Shown: piece by piece, positions 32,223 to 44,759 of the stretch
Position numbering within the stretch: the first letter of the stretch is position 1
Layout: every line of letters begins with the position of its first letter
Source of the DNA: Aquila chrysaetos chrysaetos
Taxonomy: Eukaryota > Chordata > Aves > Accipitriformes > Accipitridae
Assembly (NCBI RefSeq): GCF_900496995.4
Contig: NW_024470382.1
Span: 248,001-312,000, forward strand
Direction: 5' to 3'
Length of the DNA: 64,000 nt
Program-made: the position numbers and the translations under genes
The notes under the pieces: model-generated
The model's database searches: none
Told to the model about the DNA's origin: nothing
Seen by the model: only the letters and a program-made list of their open reading frames with translations

Positions 32223-34549
32223 CAACTTCATATCATGAATTCAAATACACACACCCCAACAAATGCACAGCACCCCATAAAGGTAACCTCTCCCCATCAC
32301 TCTTCTGGAGGGAATTCTCAGAATTTTGGAGGAAAAGAAAAAAAAGTTTTAAACCAGAGTAACTTAAAACATAGTGATGTGTCCACACTTCACTTCTTGG
32401 GTGGAGAACATGGCATCTGTGCTTCAAGAAGAGTCTGAGAGGCAACATAAATCGACTTAACACAGTGCTACATCTCTCTGACACACTTTGAACCCTTGGG
32501 ATAGAGTAATATGCTCTTCTAGTGCATAAATAGCCGCGACAGAGCTGTCTGCTCCACAAGATCTTCTGAATCCCAACCTCTTGCCAGGTAAAATGCAATT
32601 TAGATGCCTAAACATAGACACCCATTGCTCTTTAAGATTCTTTAGGGCATCCAACATGTCTACATGGGGCTGTCATACAGCACAAGGCTTGTGGGACACA
32701 TGTGTCTTTTTGAAGTGGCAGCTGGAGACCTCCTGAGACAGAAACGACAGCAGGTGCTGAAGGATCCTTGTTTCCAGGCTGTCATGGTTATTTTCTGTGA
32801 ACACTCCTTTCTTCCGTGGAATTTAAGCTTACCAGCTTTTGTCCTGTGCATCGTGGAGGTGGAAGATAATTTATTCCTTCATTTTTGCATTAGCGATCTC
32901 AGAGTTATGGTTACATTCATACAGGGGGTGTAGACCTCAGTGGAGCCTGATTCAATACCAGCCTTGTTTTTTAATGACCGTCACTGGTAAATTTGGAGTC
33001 AGTTTTGAACCAGGATTTGACTTGCATTAATATTGCATCTCCACTGTCTCTTTACACAAATGTCTCACAATACAAGTTCACAGTCTTTTCATCAGGTGAG
33101 ATTCAGTCTGAGACAAAGATCTAAATGGAGGTGTCCACATATGAACTAGGTAGGTATGTTTAATTTTAGTTAATGGAGTTCTAAGTTGTGATTAAGTTGC
33201 CTAAACATAGATGTCTAGTGCCAGTTCAGACCCGTCAATGTCTCTGAGACTGGCAGGGCTGACACGAGACTCATGGAAGACCCCTGTCCTTTTGAGTCCC
33301 TCTGGCCTTGTTTCCTGTAAATCCATTTTCGGCTGAAGTAAGTTTGTCATTTTGTTCCTACTGAACAGAACTGAACTTTGATACACAAAATACCCGTTGG
33401 ACATAAAATCCAGATGACCAATGAGCAGAGTGTTATCTAAGGAACACAGAACATGCTAATGCCCTTGAACCAACAGACAAATCACTCGAAACCCACGGCA
33501 TAACAGAGAGAGGAAAAGCAACCTGATAGTCCAGCTAGGCTGAGTCTTCATTCAACTCTCTAGTTATGAAAATGCCTCCAGTTTCTTATTCTTTGTCATA
33601 AACTCCATAACATTATTAGGAATGGGAGTCAGACAGCGCTGTAGTTTCCAAGATTCTTTCTAGAACCCTGTTTACAAATAAGATTTACAATGGCAGCTTG
33701 CCACTTCTCCAGTGATGTAGTTCTTTGTAGCAAGAAGTTACGCTGCTCTTCTTCCCATGACAATGTAGCTTAATCCACCTCCGAAACAGCAAATACAGTG
33801 GGCCAGATTCTGGCAAAAGCAAAGCTCCCTAATTCATGGAGTCACAGAGAAAATTAGCTTAGAAGAGATCTCTGGAGCCCTCTACTCCAGTCCCCCCCAC
33901 GAAGAAAGACCAGATTGCTCAGGGGCTGTACTGAACCAGCAGCAAATCTGAGTCCTCTGAACTGCTCTTCTAGTAAGCCCCCACGAGGTATTCGGTGATT
34001 TTGTAGGTGCTGTTGTACTTGTGGCTGGCCTCCAGCTGCCGCACCAGAAGTGGAGAGTTCTCCATTGGTCCTGTATCCTATGTCAGGCCTGAAGAGGCAT
34101 TTCCACGTCTCTAGGACATCTGGAATGCCTGTAGGCATCTATGGTTAGGCAGCTAAATTCTGCTCATGCTCAACACAGTCAACTGCGTGTGGGGAGTGAT
34201 TCCTGACTTGCTTCATCTGCCTAAACCGAGGCATCACATTCTTGTGTTTGAGATCACGTACGGTGCCTTATGCCAAAGAGGGACAAAACAGCCTGAGATA
34301 ACAGAGGGAGATAGCAGCCTTGTCGTTGACTGATAAAACCGATCTTCCTCAGCTCCTTAATGCTATATGTTCCTGAAGTCTACACATGGATGTGTCCATG
34401 GGGTCATTCAGAACAAGCGACTAGCCTAACACTGTCAATTGTCCTTTGGAAAGGCCTCTCTCTCATCAGAAACATATAAAAAAAATTTCTGTCCCTCCCC
34501 GTTACATCCAGATGTTTCAATGAAAAATATTAATGAGATAGCTGAATGC
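32223..34549. other. Intergenic, no gene recognised
   Basis: Lies between the truncated provirus and the LTR at 34550. A short CR1-like tail may be present at 33848-33900 (GAGATCTCTGGAGCCCTCTAC, reverse orientation). Nothing else was recognised. Confidence 0.4.
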
Positions 34550-35135
34550 TGTGGTTTAACACCAGTAGCCAGCTCAGCACCGCACAGCCGTTCACTCACT
34601 CCTCCACGGTGGGATGAGGAAGAGAATCGGAAGGGTAAAAGTGAGAAAACTCATGGGTAGAGATAAAGACAGTTTAACAGGTAAAGCAAAAGCTGCACGT
34701 ACGAGCAAAGCAAACCAAGGAATTCATTCACCACTTCCCATCGACACGCAGGTGTTCAGCCATCTCCAGGAAAGCAGGGCTCCATCGCTTGTAATGGTAT
34801 CTTGGGAAGACCAACAGCAGAATGCCAAATGTCCTGCCCTTCCTTCTTCTTCCCCCAGCTTTTATTCCTAAGCATGACATCATATGGTCTGGAATATCCC
34901 TTTGGTCAGTTGGGGTCAGCTGTCCAGCCTGTGTCCCTTCCCAACTTCTCGTGCAGCCCCAGCCTACTCGCTCGCCAGGCGGTGTGAGAAGCAGAAAACA
35001 CCTTGATGCTGTGCAAGCACTGCTCAGCAATAACTAAAACATCCTTGTGTTACCAACACTGTTTTCATCACAAATCCAAACCATAGCCCCATACAGGCTA
35101 CTATGAAGAAATTTAACTCTATCCCAGGCAAAACA
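34550..35135 (-). mobile_element. Solo LTR-A-like element
   Basis: 586 bp. On the minus strand it begins TGTTTTGCCTGGGATAGAGT and ends GGTGTTAAACCACA, the same plan as the LTRs at 52526 and 59097 but clearly diverged. The flanks AATGC and AGGAC do not match, so no target duplication survives. It may be an old solo LTR or the stranded 5' LTR of the provirus at 27434-32222; the 2.3 kb in between shows no gag. Confidence 0.75.
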
Positions 35136-35718
35136 AGGACCCTGAGTGAGCAGGGACACTGGAAATGGAGAAGCCATAAATCATAGCTGTTCACAAGAGC
35201 TACATAGCCCTGTTAACACGGGTTCCCATGACTTTGCAGACCACTTCAGCTCTGTCCATTGTCCCAGTCATATGTAAGCAAAATAATGAATGACTTAAGG
35301 CAGTTACCACCCACAAAGTTAATCTAAACAGACCTTGCCATGAACCCTCGTGTTGACCATGCTCAGATATCATTCAGTGTTGATACGGATATGTTTTATT
35401 CAGCTTAGGGCATAAACAAATGAGCTTGTGCAGAGAATTTCTAGTTTGATTCACCTTGCAGGCATCCCTAAAGAAAAACCTCTCTTCTTCCTCAGCACTC
35501 TTCTTCTCTTGGTGGATATTTACTTGTGGTCTTGGCTGTTCTTTACTTTTCAGGGTTTTTTTACTGTTCAATGGTCCTTCCCTGTAACCATCAGGAAGGT
35601 GGCAATGACCCTCAAAACTGATTTAGTCACTTACCCTGACTTGAGGGTGCTTCTCTTGTGCATTTGAATCTAGGAAAGCTGGAGACATCTGGTCTTAGAA
35701 CACAGACCATACATAGAC

Positions 35719-35765
35719 CATAGAATGGTTTGAGTTGTGAGGGGCCTTGAAGAGCATCTAGCCAT
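35719..35765 (-). repeat. CR1 LINE 3' tail fragment
   Basis: CATAGAATGGTTTGAGTTG, then GGGGCCTTGAAGAGCATCTAG: reverse complement of a CR1 terminus, very short. Confidence 0.65.
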
Positions 35766-35847
35766 GGGCAAGGATAAAGTGACATCTGCTTGAAAAAGAA
35801 AAACAGGATGCACCGAGTTGAAATCAACACTTAGAACAGCAAGGTGC

Positions 35848-35871
35848 TGAGCTGAGCTGAGCTGAGCTGAA
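35848..35871. repeat. (GAGCT)n microsatellite
   Basis: About four to five perfect copies of the pentamer GAGCT. Confidence 0.8.
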
Positions 35872-36085
35872 GGTATTAAGCTATAGCAAAGAACTTGGTA
35901 TTTCAAAGGTGGTAATAATAGCATCCATGGGAAACAAACAGGAATGTAACTGTTATGTCTGTGGCTAGCTAGAGGTCAGGCAGAAGCAAGCAGCAGCCTT
36001 TACATCTTCTGTTTTCTGCAGATGAGGAACATGAGAGTTTATCTGAGACAGAAGAACTCAGCAAAGAGAACTAAACAAGACAATT

Positions 36086-36438
36086 TCATATCACATCCAG
36101 TTCAAAGGCTTCCTCATGTTGTTTTTTCCCAGAAGACACCAGACAGATATAAATTCCCGCATCAGACACCTGGATGTCTTTTAGTAGTAAAGACAAGACC
36201 CCTCTGCTTGGGACCCATTGAAGAAGCTCTTTTTGACCCCAGCGCCTTTTGCTTTGAATCTTTTTCCCAGTGCTTCCATTGTAGGAGATGATCTGTATCA
36301 GTTCTGACGGTCTGGAAAGAAACCATTCCATAGAAATGTTTGCCAGAATGCCAGTAGCTGGCAGCCTGCAGTCCAAGAGCACATCATTTCCAACAGCTCC
36401 AGCAACATATGTGGAAGTGAGAATGTTTGGAATAGCAA
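36086..36438 (-). pseudogene. Decayed Ig V-set exon
   Basis: It starts after TATTTTGTGTGCAG with [33 protein letters not shown] and GIYICLVSS mark strands B, C and F. The end reads ELDVI and runs into TGA at 36086: where the other three exons have GTGACAG/GTCAGT there is GTGATATGA, so the splice donor is gone. It could end a transcript with a secreted form but looks like a relic. Confidence 0.65.
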
Positions 36439-39400
36439 CTGCACACAAAATATAAAACAAGACATGTCAAGCCACAGTGATCCTGAGGAATACCTGAAGC
36501 TGTGCAAGGAATGAATTCATTTCATGCTTAGAAAAGTCTCGGGTTCTGACAGTACAAACACATTACCACAAAAGAAGTGACAATGTCACCTTGTAGGGCT
36601 TGGGTTATTGTCAGGACTTGTATTCTAGTCGAAAGAGACCTCAACTGTCCCTCTCCCTTACTGATCCAATATGGTTTTGTATCTTGGCCTATACCATGTA
36701 GTTACATTCCTCTTTGGAAAGTATATAAACCTTCAGGTAGTTAAGTTGTTTAACTACATTTGTGCTTCCTGACAGCTCGTTCATGGAAACTGCCTACGAG
36801 TGTGCTCTTACTACAAGACTACAAGATATAGTATAGCTAGTTAAGTACCCAGGCGTTCCTACTCCTCCATGTTGATATCCTCATCCTATTTGCGGCTATC
36901 ATTCTTAACCGGTGTGTAAGCAAGCACAATGTAGCTCTGGATGAGCAGCGTTAATTGTTCTCCCCAGCCATGTCATAGCAACACACTTGCCTTAAAGTGT
37001 CTAACTCCGTAAGCGGCTTCTCTGAGTGACTCTTTTCCCCCTTGAAATTCCCTCCCACTACCAGTCCATCAGCCGTGGGCCTCTTGACCAACCCTTGCAC
37101 TCCTGATTGAAAGAAGAGATGACACTGACCTGTCACTTCCAATTCAATGGCCACCTGATCATGCCATTGTCCTGCTGTTACTCTGCAAATGTATTTCCCT
37201 TTGTCAGGGACCTGGGCGTTCTTCAGTTTTAGGGACAAGTTGCCTGTGCTCCACTGGCTGAGGAAGAGCTCTGTGCCTCCCCAGCTTCGCTCCTCTAGCC
37301 AGCTATCTTTCACTGCTTCATTATAGGAGATCTCCTTCAGTGTCCTGAAGGGCTGTAGAGCAACCCACTGAACCGTGATGCTCCTGGGAAAAACGGTGAG
37401 TGACAACTGGCAAGGCAGAATGACATCTTCCCCAATGAAGCCGGTAATTGGGTTGTTCGGAGGAAGGATGTGGAACTGGCCTGTTTGAAGACAGCAACAT
37501 TTAGAGGAACTGTTGAAGAAGGCTAGAGAGGGCATCCGAGTCACTCAGTCTGGGGAGAGGACTTTCTTCCCTAAGTGACCTCCAGAAGCTGGAGGCTTCT
37601 GGGCTGCAGCCCCTAGAGATGTCTGGACACAAGGCATGTCCATGCTGTGCAGTGGAGCTAAGTGCAGAAACACTGAGCCTTATCCACGGAGTTATGCAGT
37701 GAGACAAGGCTGATCAGACCAAAAACAGTTCAGTAGTGAGTAGCAGGTGAATGCAGTGATGACATGTAAACCTACTCTGCAAATCAGACGTTGTGGATGC
37801 CTTGTAGGCACTGGGTAGCTGAAGGTGTTTATGTCCCAGACCAGTTCAAAATGAATTCTTTTTTCTAGCTGTTCTGCTCCCAGCGGTTCTGGTGGTGTTT
37901 GCCTTGTGTCTGGTCCTTCAAGGGTCCCATACTCAGGCAAGACACAGTTCACACGAACTCAGAAAACATTTCACTGACCTGTCACATCCAGCTCCACCAC
38001 AGTTTCATCACGCCAGCTCTCAGAGTCCAGGCTGCAGACGTACTCTCCTTTGTCAGTGTACGTGACATTTTTCAGCACTAGAGACATGTTCCCATGATTT
38101 AGTTCAACAGAAGACAGTTCTGTTCGGCCCTTATACCTCCCACCTCTTATTTCTGACTGGATTCCCCCATTACAGAAAACCTTGTGGATTAATTCTGAAG
38201 AATGAAGCAACGTCCACTGCACTACAAAATTGCCAGTAAAATTAGTGAAGAACAGGCAGGGCAAGAGAATATCTCTTCCAATTACTCCAATAACAGGAGA
38301 TCTCAAAGGCAGGCTTCTGTATGGAGCTGTCAAGACGCAGAGAAAATGTATTTATACACTTAGGAGATCAGGATCCAGTGGAAAGACAAAGGTCAGAACT
38401 TCTATGGAGCATAGCAAGACCAGTGTCATAGTCTCCAGCCCCTGAACAAGTCAGCATCCCATAAAACACCTCAAGTGGCCTTAGAGGTAGACATTTATCC
38501 AGACGCAACTGAAAAGACTCTTAGGTGTACTCTGAACAGCACTTGAGGCTCAACTGTCTGTATCGACTAGATTTCTGTCAGCTACCATGGGAGCTTGGAC
38601 ACTGTTCGCTTAAATTTAGATGTAGTAACTGTAGCCAAATCTCACCCTGGTTTAGGATAAGAGAAATCCTTCTCTTTCTCTGCTGATTTATTGGTTACAT
38701 CTCCACTGATCATAAAGTGTGAAATTGTAGTTAAATGTCAGATGAATCCTCCACTGGACAGCTTACCCAGGTGCTGATGTCCATAAACCCTATCTGGCTT
38801 TGCCTTTCCTTCGGAACAAATTATTCTTTTCCACGTGCACTCCTAAGAAGGAGATACAAGCAGATGGGGATAACCTGGTTCATAGCTTAGCTGCCCAAAC
38901 TTCCTGCCTAGAATATTTTCTTTATCATATTCATTTGACTGATTTTTCAAAATCTGGTTGCATTTCACATGGGCACTCGGCTTACTGCCTGAACTAGCGT
39001 TCCAGTCAACCCATTTGCCTATCCCTGTTGGAATGAAAAGAAGCATCTTGAAAGATAACAGATCTTTCTGGAATTCACCTTATCGTGGCATGGAGAGATT
39101 ACTTTTCATCTTACTTACAAGCAATGATACCCAGGCACTGACCTGTCACATCCAGTTCCACGTAGGTCTCCCTGTACCAATTGGAATAGGCAACCTTACA
39201 GATGTATTTCCCTTTGTCAGAGACTTGGATGTTCCTAAGCTTCAAGGAGAGGTTTCCCCTCCTCACTTGGGATATGAAAAAGGCAGTTCGACCCTTGTAG
39301 CTTTTCCCTTGCCTCTCCACCTCATTTCTTCCACTGAAGGAGCTAATTTCTATTCTCTTCAGAGCTCTAACAAGCATCCATTGGACAGTGAGGCTGACAG

Positions 39401-41635
39401 GGATGCTAGGGGCAGAGATGTAGCAAGGCAGGATGGCATCTTCTCCAACAGCTTGGATGACAACATTGTTAGGGGAATGGACTGTAAACTGACCTGAGAA
39501 AAACAGATATGCACGTTACAAGTTAGTGCTGACTCAGTGTGGGAATTGGTTTCAAAAGAGAAGCATTTTTTAACAGAGCTTCTGCCATTTCTGCAGTGAA
39601 CCCCTTAGGCAAGGGGCCAGAGCATGTACTTTGTGATGTATCCAGGATAGTGGCACTTGTACTGCTCACCAGAGATGCATGCACTTCAGTAAGATTTAAC
39701 TCTAAATTCAGACACCTGAGCTTGGGTCTCTGTACGTAGGGGGCTGCATGCGCACTGGGAACCAGAATGGATTTCCTAAGCTTAGGCGTTTGGTATCACT
39801 GGAGTCATCCTAGCGGAACCACAAGATCCACGTACAGCTGAAGGAGATGATACAGCACAAATAGGAGCCCTTTCAAAGAAATGCATGGAGACCAGACTGG
39901 ATACTTTATGCTGTCTTAAGTGGCACCAGATATCTATCTTTGGATAACTGAATAAGACCGTAAACGTCTACATTAACGTGATGTAAATGGATGTTTGTTG
40001 ACGAGATCTCCAGTGCCATACTGCTCCAATGAGGAGCGGCTGAAGACACTGGATTTGTCTAGTTTGGAGAAAAAGAGGCTGAGGGGTGACTTCATTGTTC
40101 TCTACAGCTTCCTGAGGAGAAGAAGTGGAGAGGGAGGTGCTGATCTCATCTCCCTGGTACCCAGTGACAGGATGTGTGGGAATGGTTCAAAGCTGCATCA
40201 GGGGAGGTTCAGGCTTGACGTTAGGAAACATTTCTTTCTGGAGAGGTGGCAAACACTGGAACGGGCTTCCTAGAGAGGTGGTCGATGCCCCAAGCCTGTC
40301 AGAGTTTAAGAGGCGTTTGGACAATGCCCTTCATAATGGGCTTTAACTTTTGGTCAGCCCAGAAGTGGTCAGGCAGTTGGACTAGATGATCGTTCTAGGT
40401 ACTTTCCAAATGGAACTCTACTCTACTCTACCCTACCCTAGTCTACTTTACACCTGTTCTTTTTATTCTATTCTATTCTATTCTATTCTATTCTATTCTA
40501 TTCTATTCTATTCCTAGGCACGTATAGGCATCTACACTTAAGTATTTTAACCTGGAGCAGAGTGAAATGGTGTCAAGCTTACTGCATATACTCTTCTCAT
40601 TCTTACCACAGATGCAAGGGAAGTCCAACATGGTCTGTGCTTATGAGCTGTGGACACCTCCCGTTTGGCCATGTGTGTTCAACTCCTGGATATACTCAAA
40701 GTCAGATTCAGGGCTTTTGGGTTTGATTTGGTTTTGTCTGGGAAAAGGGATATCTCTCTCTTGGTACTTTCATGACAAATAAGTAACTGTTTTTAACAAA
40801 TACGTAGGGGTGTGTGTATAAATCTATATGAATATTTCCATATGGATGCCTTACATAGCCCAGAGCCTCTCAGTCAAATGGTGCCAGACGCCCGAGGGAA
40901 TGTGAGATATCCATAGCGGGCCAGCAACAGGACGTATGGAATACCTTTGCCCTTATGAAAAGGCAGCTGGAAGACAGTTATGATCTCCTGAGACATTTGA
41001 GGTGGCTCTAGATAACAACATTAGGAACTAAATCCCTTCTCTTTTTACTGTAAGGAACCCTACTTGAGGGGAGTCAGGCAGCTTAGATACCTTAGATGCT
41101 TACTTGACTAAATTTAGTTGTCTCTAGTACAATTTGAGCTAGTCTAGGGCATGCTTTCTTTCAGAGGACTCCCAAAGGTCTTCCTCAGGGCCTGGGTTGT
41201 ATATGCTTGTCCTCTGATAATGCATGAAGTATTCTAGGCTTTCTCAAACTGGAAGAGAAGTGTCTAGGTAGGTACGTTTATCAAGTCCCTCTAGTCAATG
41301 CAAGTACTTCAAGCGACACATCTCACCCTACAGCAAGAAATACAGAATATGGAATATAGTAGACTATAGTATATGTCTTCCATATAGACTTCATCAGTAA
41401 ACTTCCTTCTGAGCTTAATGAGGCAGGTAACTTCCTATACCGTAAGTTATATTTTCCAGAATTTGGAAGTCTACAATTTTTGCTATCTATATATATGTAT
41501 ATGCATCTACATACATATTAAAAAAAATATTGGAGATTACTTGTTTTTTATAACCCTATGGCATAAATTCTGCTTACCACTAGCCTTCTGAAGTATTTGC
41601 AGAACAATCAGGATATGTATCAGTGCCTGCCACAT
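36086..41635 (-). CDS. Butyrophilin/BG-like gene or gene remnant with tandem Ig V-set exons
   Basis: Minus-strand order: candidate signal exon 41635-41578, V-set exons 39493-39143, 38326-37979 and 37480-37130, then a decayed V-set exon 36438-36086. The three good exons are 351, 348 and 351 nt, phase 1-1, each ending VTG before a GTCAGT donor, so they splice in frame into a tandem-V ectodomain. Each V domain has the B-strand LPC, the C-strand VQW and the F-strand Y-x-C of MOG/BTN/BG type. Family knowledge: BG proteins have one V domain and butyrophilins one V plus one C. No transmembrane, coiled-coil or SPRY exon was found downstream before the retroviral block, so the 3' end is unknown or lost. 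The alternative is neighbouring exons of several collapsed genes. Confidence 0.6.
37130..37480 (-). CDS. Ig V-set exon (third from the 5' end)
   Basis: 351 nt, acceptor CTTCAAACAG, donor GTCAGT. Key segments: [62 protein letters not shown] and IELEVTG. Both disulphide cysteines, the core tryptophan and the D-x-G-x-Y-x-C motif are present, so the fold should form. The GED-x-ILPC opening is typical of butyrophilin/BG V domains. Confidence 0.85.
37979..38326 (-). CDS. Ig V-set exon (second from the 5' end)
   Basis: 348 nt, acceptor GTCTTGACAG, donor GTCAGT. Segments: [54 protein letters not shown] and VELDVTG. Both canonical cysteines and the core tryptophan are present. Candidate N-glycosylation sites NFT, NMS and NVT are visible. 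It is one codon shorter than its neighbours. Confidence 0.85.
39143..39493 (-). CDS. Ig V-set exon (first from the 5' end)
   Basis: 351 nt, acceptor GTTTTTCTCAG, donor GTCAGT. Segments: [65 protein letters not shown] and VELDVTG. All V-set hallmarks are present. It is most similar by eye to the exon at 37130, which suggests exon duplication within the gene. Confidence 0.85.
40016..40430 (+). repeat. CR1 LINE 3' region, forward
   Basis: GAGGAGCGGCTGAAGACACT, then the GAGGCTGAGGGGTGACTTCA and TTCCTAGAGAGGTGG segments and GTTGGACTAGATGATC are classic CR1 sequence in sense orientation. This is the longest CR1 copy in the window. Frame remnants of the CR1 ORF2 C-terminus are visible ([19 protein letters not shown]). 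Confidence 0.9.
40431..40514. repeat. (ATTCT)n microsatellite grown from the CR1 tail
   Basis: Imperfect CTCTA/CCCTA pentamers pass into about ten perfect ATTCT copies (40463-40514) directly after the CR1 end. Confidence 0.9.
41578..41635 (-). CDS. Candidate signal-peptide exon of the V-set gene
   Basis: On the minus strand, ATG at 41635 opens [19 protein letters not shown] and ends in phase 1 at a GTAAGC donor, as needed for the V exon at 39493. A better-placed ATG at 41651 (AGCAATGG) is in another frame and reaches TAG within the exon. Either initiation is at the inner ATG or a one-base indel has hit the exon. The hydrophobic core favours a signal peptide. Confidence 0.45.
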
Positions 41636-41651
41636 GATGAAGAAAGCCATT

Positions 41652-44600
41652 GCTCAAGAGTGGCAGAAGTTCAGACTCTCCAGACAACTGCACAACAGCC
41701 AGGCAAAGACCTCGGGGGCTTTTCCTAAATGAAAAGAAGAAGGTGAAAGCAGGAAGTTTAGATGTTAGCTTAGCTTATTAGAAAGAACACGAAGGTAACT
41801 TCTGAAAAGGGTTATGTGAATTGTTACAACACCAGAGACCAGAAACAAGCTATGTCTTTACAGGACTAGTCACTAAGCGTAGCAGAGAGAACTTCCAGTC
41901 AATGAGCATTGATGCTACTTAAATTACCTAAATGCCTTGGGGTATGAACCCATTCAGTGATGTTGCACATCTTTTCCCCTAAAGTCTTGTCCTTTCAAAA
42001 ATCTTTACATACATTTGCTTTTATCTAATGTCTACCACAGACACTTACAAATAATTTTCCAGGGAGAGAAGGATGGGGAAGGGAAGTGATCTGTTCAAAG
42101 TACAATGGCATTAACTCAAGACACAATTTTATGGAACAGGATGTTTAAGAAAAAGCTCAGCTTTTTCAGGCGTGCATATATCATACCCGTTCCTAGGGTT
42201 TATTGAGCTTCAGCAGGAGTCTGTTTTTCCATATTCGAGTTCATTTAAAAGTAGCAGACCAAGCATGCATGAGCTAAAGAAAAGGAGGTTATAAGGTCAT
42301 TAACTTTTCAAATATGCATGAATACTCACGTTACGGTGAAAAAAGAAACAGAGGAATGACTGACTCTGAGAGCTTTCATCTTCAAAGTATTTAAATGGCT
42401 ATTTATGGCATTCAAACTACAAGATAGTAGTGAAACAGTAACAATAAAATGGAATACATATTCCTAATACTCACGTTCTCCAAATTATTGGCAGATGTAA
42501 AAAAGAGAATTAAAATTAAAAAAATTATTTCAGATGCCCTGAGTCTTTTGAACCAGAAAATTGTGTGTTCCCCACTCCAAGCTGTTACAACTTGCTGGTT
42601 TGTGTTTACCACGCCAAACATGCAGAGAAATAAGTTGGCCTCATGGCTACAAGCCAGCACAGGCTGGAGAGTTTTAGCAGCTCAGGAAGAGCAATGAGGT
42701 TCAGGCACTGACTGGGATCAGAAGCAATGAAACTACTTTTGTACGATACGGCCCTTCAGGAAACAGGTTCTGGGAAGACATAGGGTGGATTTCACCGGGC
42801 CTGTTTCAGACAAATGTGATGAATGGTATCATTTAAGTACTTTGTTTCTTGCCATTCACTGTAAAGAAAACCAAAATTACTCCCCATCATTGTGCATGTC
42901 TAAGAATAGGTAAAAAGAATCCTCCATCCCTGGTCCCTGGTGAGCACTGGTGTCAGGAAACCACTTGTGGTGTAGCTTCTCTTCAGAGTTCTAGGAAGTC
43001 CAAAACCAGCTCTGATTGCCTGACGATGATGAGCAGACAACTTCTCCAAAGCCAAAAACTCCCTGTGGACATTGCAAAGCCTTGCCGAAGGTTGGTCTCT
43101 ACACCAGCTCTGCTGCTATAACAGCTTTTGAGGAGACAAAACATCTCTGCAGCTCACGATTGGGTTCATATTTCTCTCCATGGTCTGCAGTTGCCAGCCA
43201 TAATGATTCTCAAGCCTCACTTAAACTTAAGAAGCTTCACACAGAAAAGTTACATTAAGAGCTTGTAGCACGCATGAGATGGATCTGGCTATTTCTGGAG
43301 ATTGATCCTGATACCTTAACATAGTGGAGAAGCATTTTCATACCTTGCTCTTGCATTATGGTGAACATTTTCCCTTTTCCGAAAAGAAAGAATTCATTCT
43401 GTGATCATTTGTTTTTTTTCAAAATGGTCAACATTATTGATGAAACAGGAGCAATTCAACTCAGGCCAGTATGTTAAATAGGCATAATGCCACTAGCATT
43501 CCCAAGGAGCAAATGGGCATAGCTATGCCTTTTGGATGTTGAAAGACAACTGTTGATACAAAACACAGCCTTAGCTAGAGGAAAACTTCATTTTCTCACT
43601 TTTCTACTAAAGGCGTGGCCTTTTGAGAGACGACAACATCCCTTTCTATGTCCTATAAAATCAAAACAGTTTCAAGGTAACATTGGTATAGCAGAACAAA
43701 GGAAGGAAATTCTCCCTTGTTCTGTTTCAGGTAAGGCAGAATCATATAAAATTATCATACTTGCAGACCAGAGATCTGTTCATATCTTGCTGAAAATATG
43801 ATCGTTTGAATTTCTTAGCTCGAAGGTAGTTTCTTACCTGGAGAGCAGAAAGGAAAACAGCCATCACAAGCTTTCCTTGGGTTTGGGAGAACTGGACTTT
43901 TGTACTGAGAAGTAGATTGACATTATTACTATTTGCTCCTTTTGCTTTCATACCTTGCACAGCCATAGAGTCGTTTATTAACCAGGGACTTGGGTAAACA
44001 GATATTACTCCAATAAAAGCAATACCTTTGTCGTCACAACCGTGACACAGGGCTCCATTCATCCCAGTTGAAATCTCAGGCTACAAGGTAACACAATTGC
44101 ATCCTTTCATACTGTGATCTTCCCCTGTACCTCAAGACATGGACTATTGCTGTGTGAACATGTGGCTTCAACCAGAGCGAACAATACCATGCTTTGTGTG
44201 AAAGGCATATTATGAAAGGCAAGCGCAAAAATACGACTTCAAATTTGTTGGCTGGAGGGAGAGCTGAACTTCATCTCCCCTGTCTGAGGTGTATGTCTTG
44301 ACTGTTGAGCCACCTTCTACCTAAAAGTGTCTCATCGTCAGTCACCCCCGTCTTTTTGATGATTCTCAAATAGCAGAAGGAAGTTTTCTTGGTTCTTTGA
44401 AACAAAGGGCAAAGGACACAGATAAAGGAGGACGGATTTTTTATCCCCTTCTTTCCATGCTGAAGCTAGAAGCCTACTTTCCGCAGAGCCCTGCCTTTAT
44501 TACTTATTTACTGTGAAGTGTTGCATGGAAGAGCGAGTTGTCTTGTTTCCCTCTGGAGCTGATGGAGAAAGACAGGCTTCTCCAGAGCATGATTCATCCC

Positions 44601-44759
44601 AGCAGGCTGAACAGGGAACTCCTGACTCAGTTTGAGCACAAGGAACAAGTGTATAGCGGACGGAGAATAGTGGGGCAAACCAGGAGGAATGAAACAGCAT
44701 TGTCTGGGCTTGTACAGATGGAATTAGGAAGGTCAGAACTCACCTGAAGTTAAAACTGC
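41652..44759. other. Intergenic, no gene recognised
   Basis: Scattered short open frames only. A hydrophobic minus-strand frame at 42470-42530 (IIFLILILFF) is AT-driven and lacks a phase-1 donor. Presumed 5' flank of the V-set gene. Confidence 0.4.

Noticed and set aside
35428-35667. Hydrophobic plus-strand frame (FFLSTLLLLVDIYLW) that looks like a membrane segment
   Set aside because: It is on the opposite strand to the V-set gene and lacks phase-1 splice sites. The reverse strand is Glu/Lys-rich, so the hydrophobicity is a complement effect.
42412-42660. Minus-strand hydrophobic frame as signal or TM exon of the V-set gene
   Set aside because: The run is AT-rich (poly-T/A). The donor GTGAGT leaves phase 0 and no acceptor in phase 1 fits.
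43742-44062. Minus-strand frame ending MAVFLSALQ before a GTAAGA donor
   Set aside because: A short hydrophobic piece with a phase-0 end; it cannot join the phase-1 V exons.
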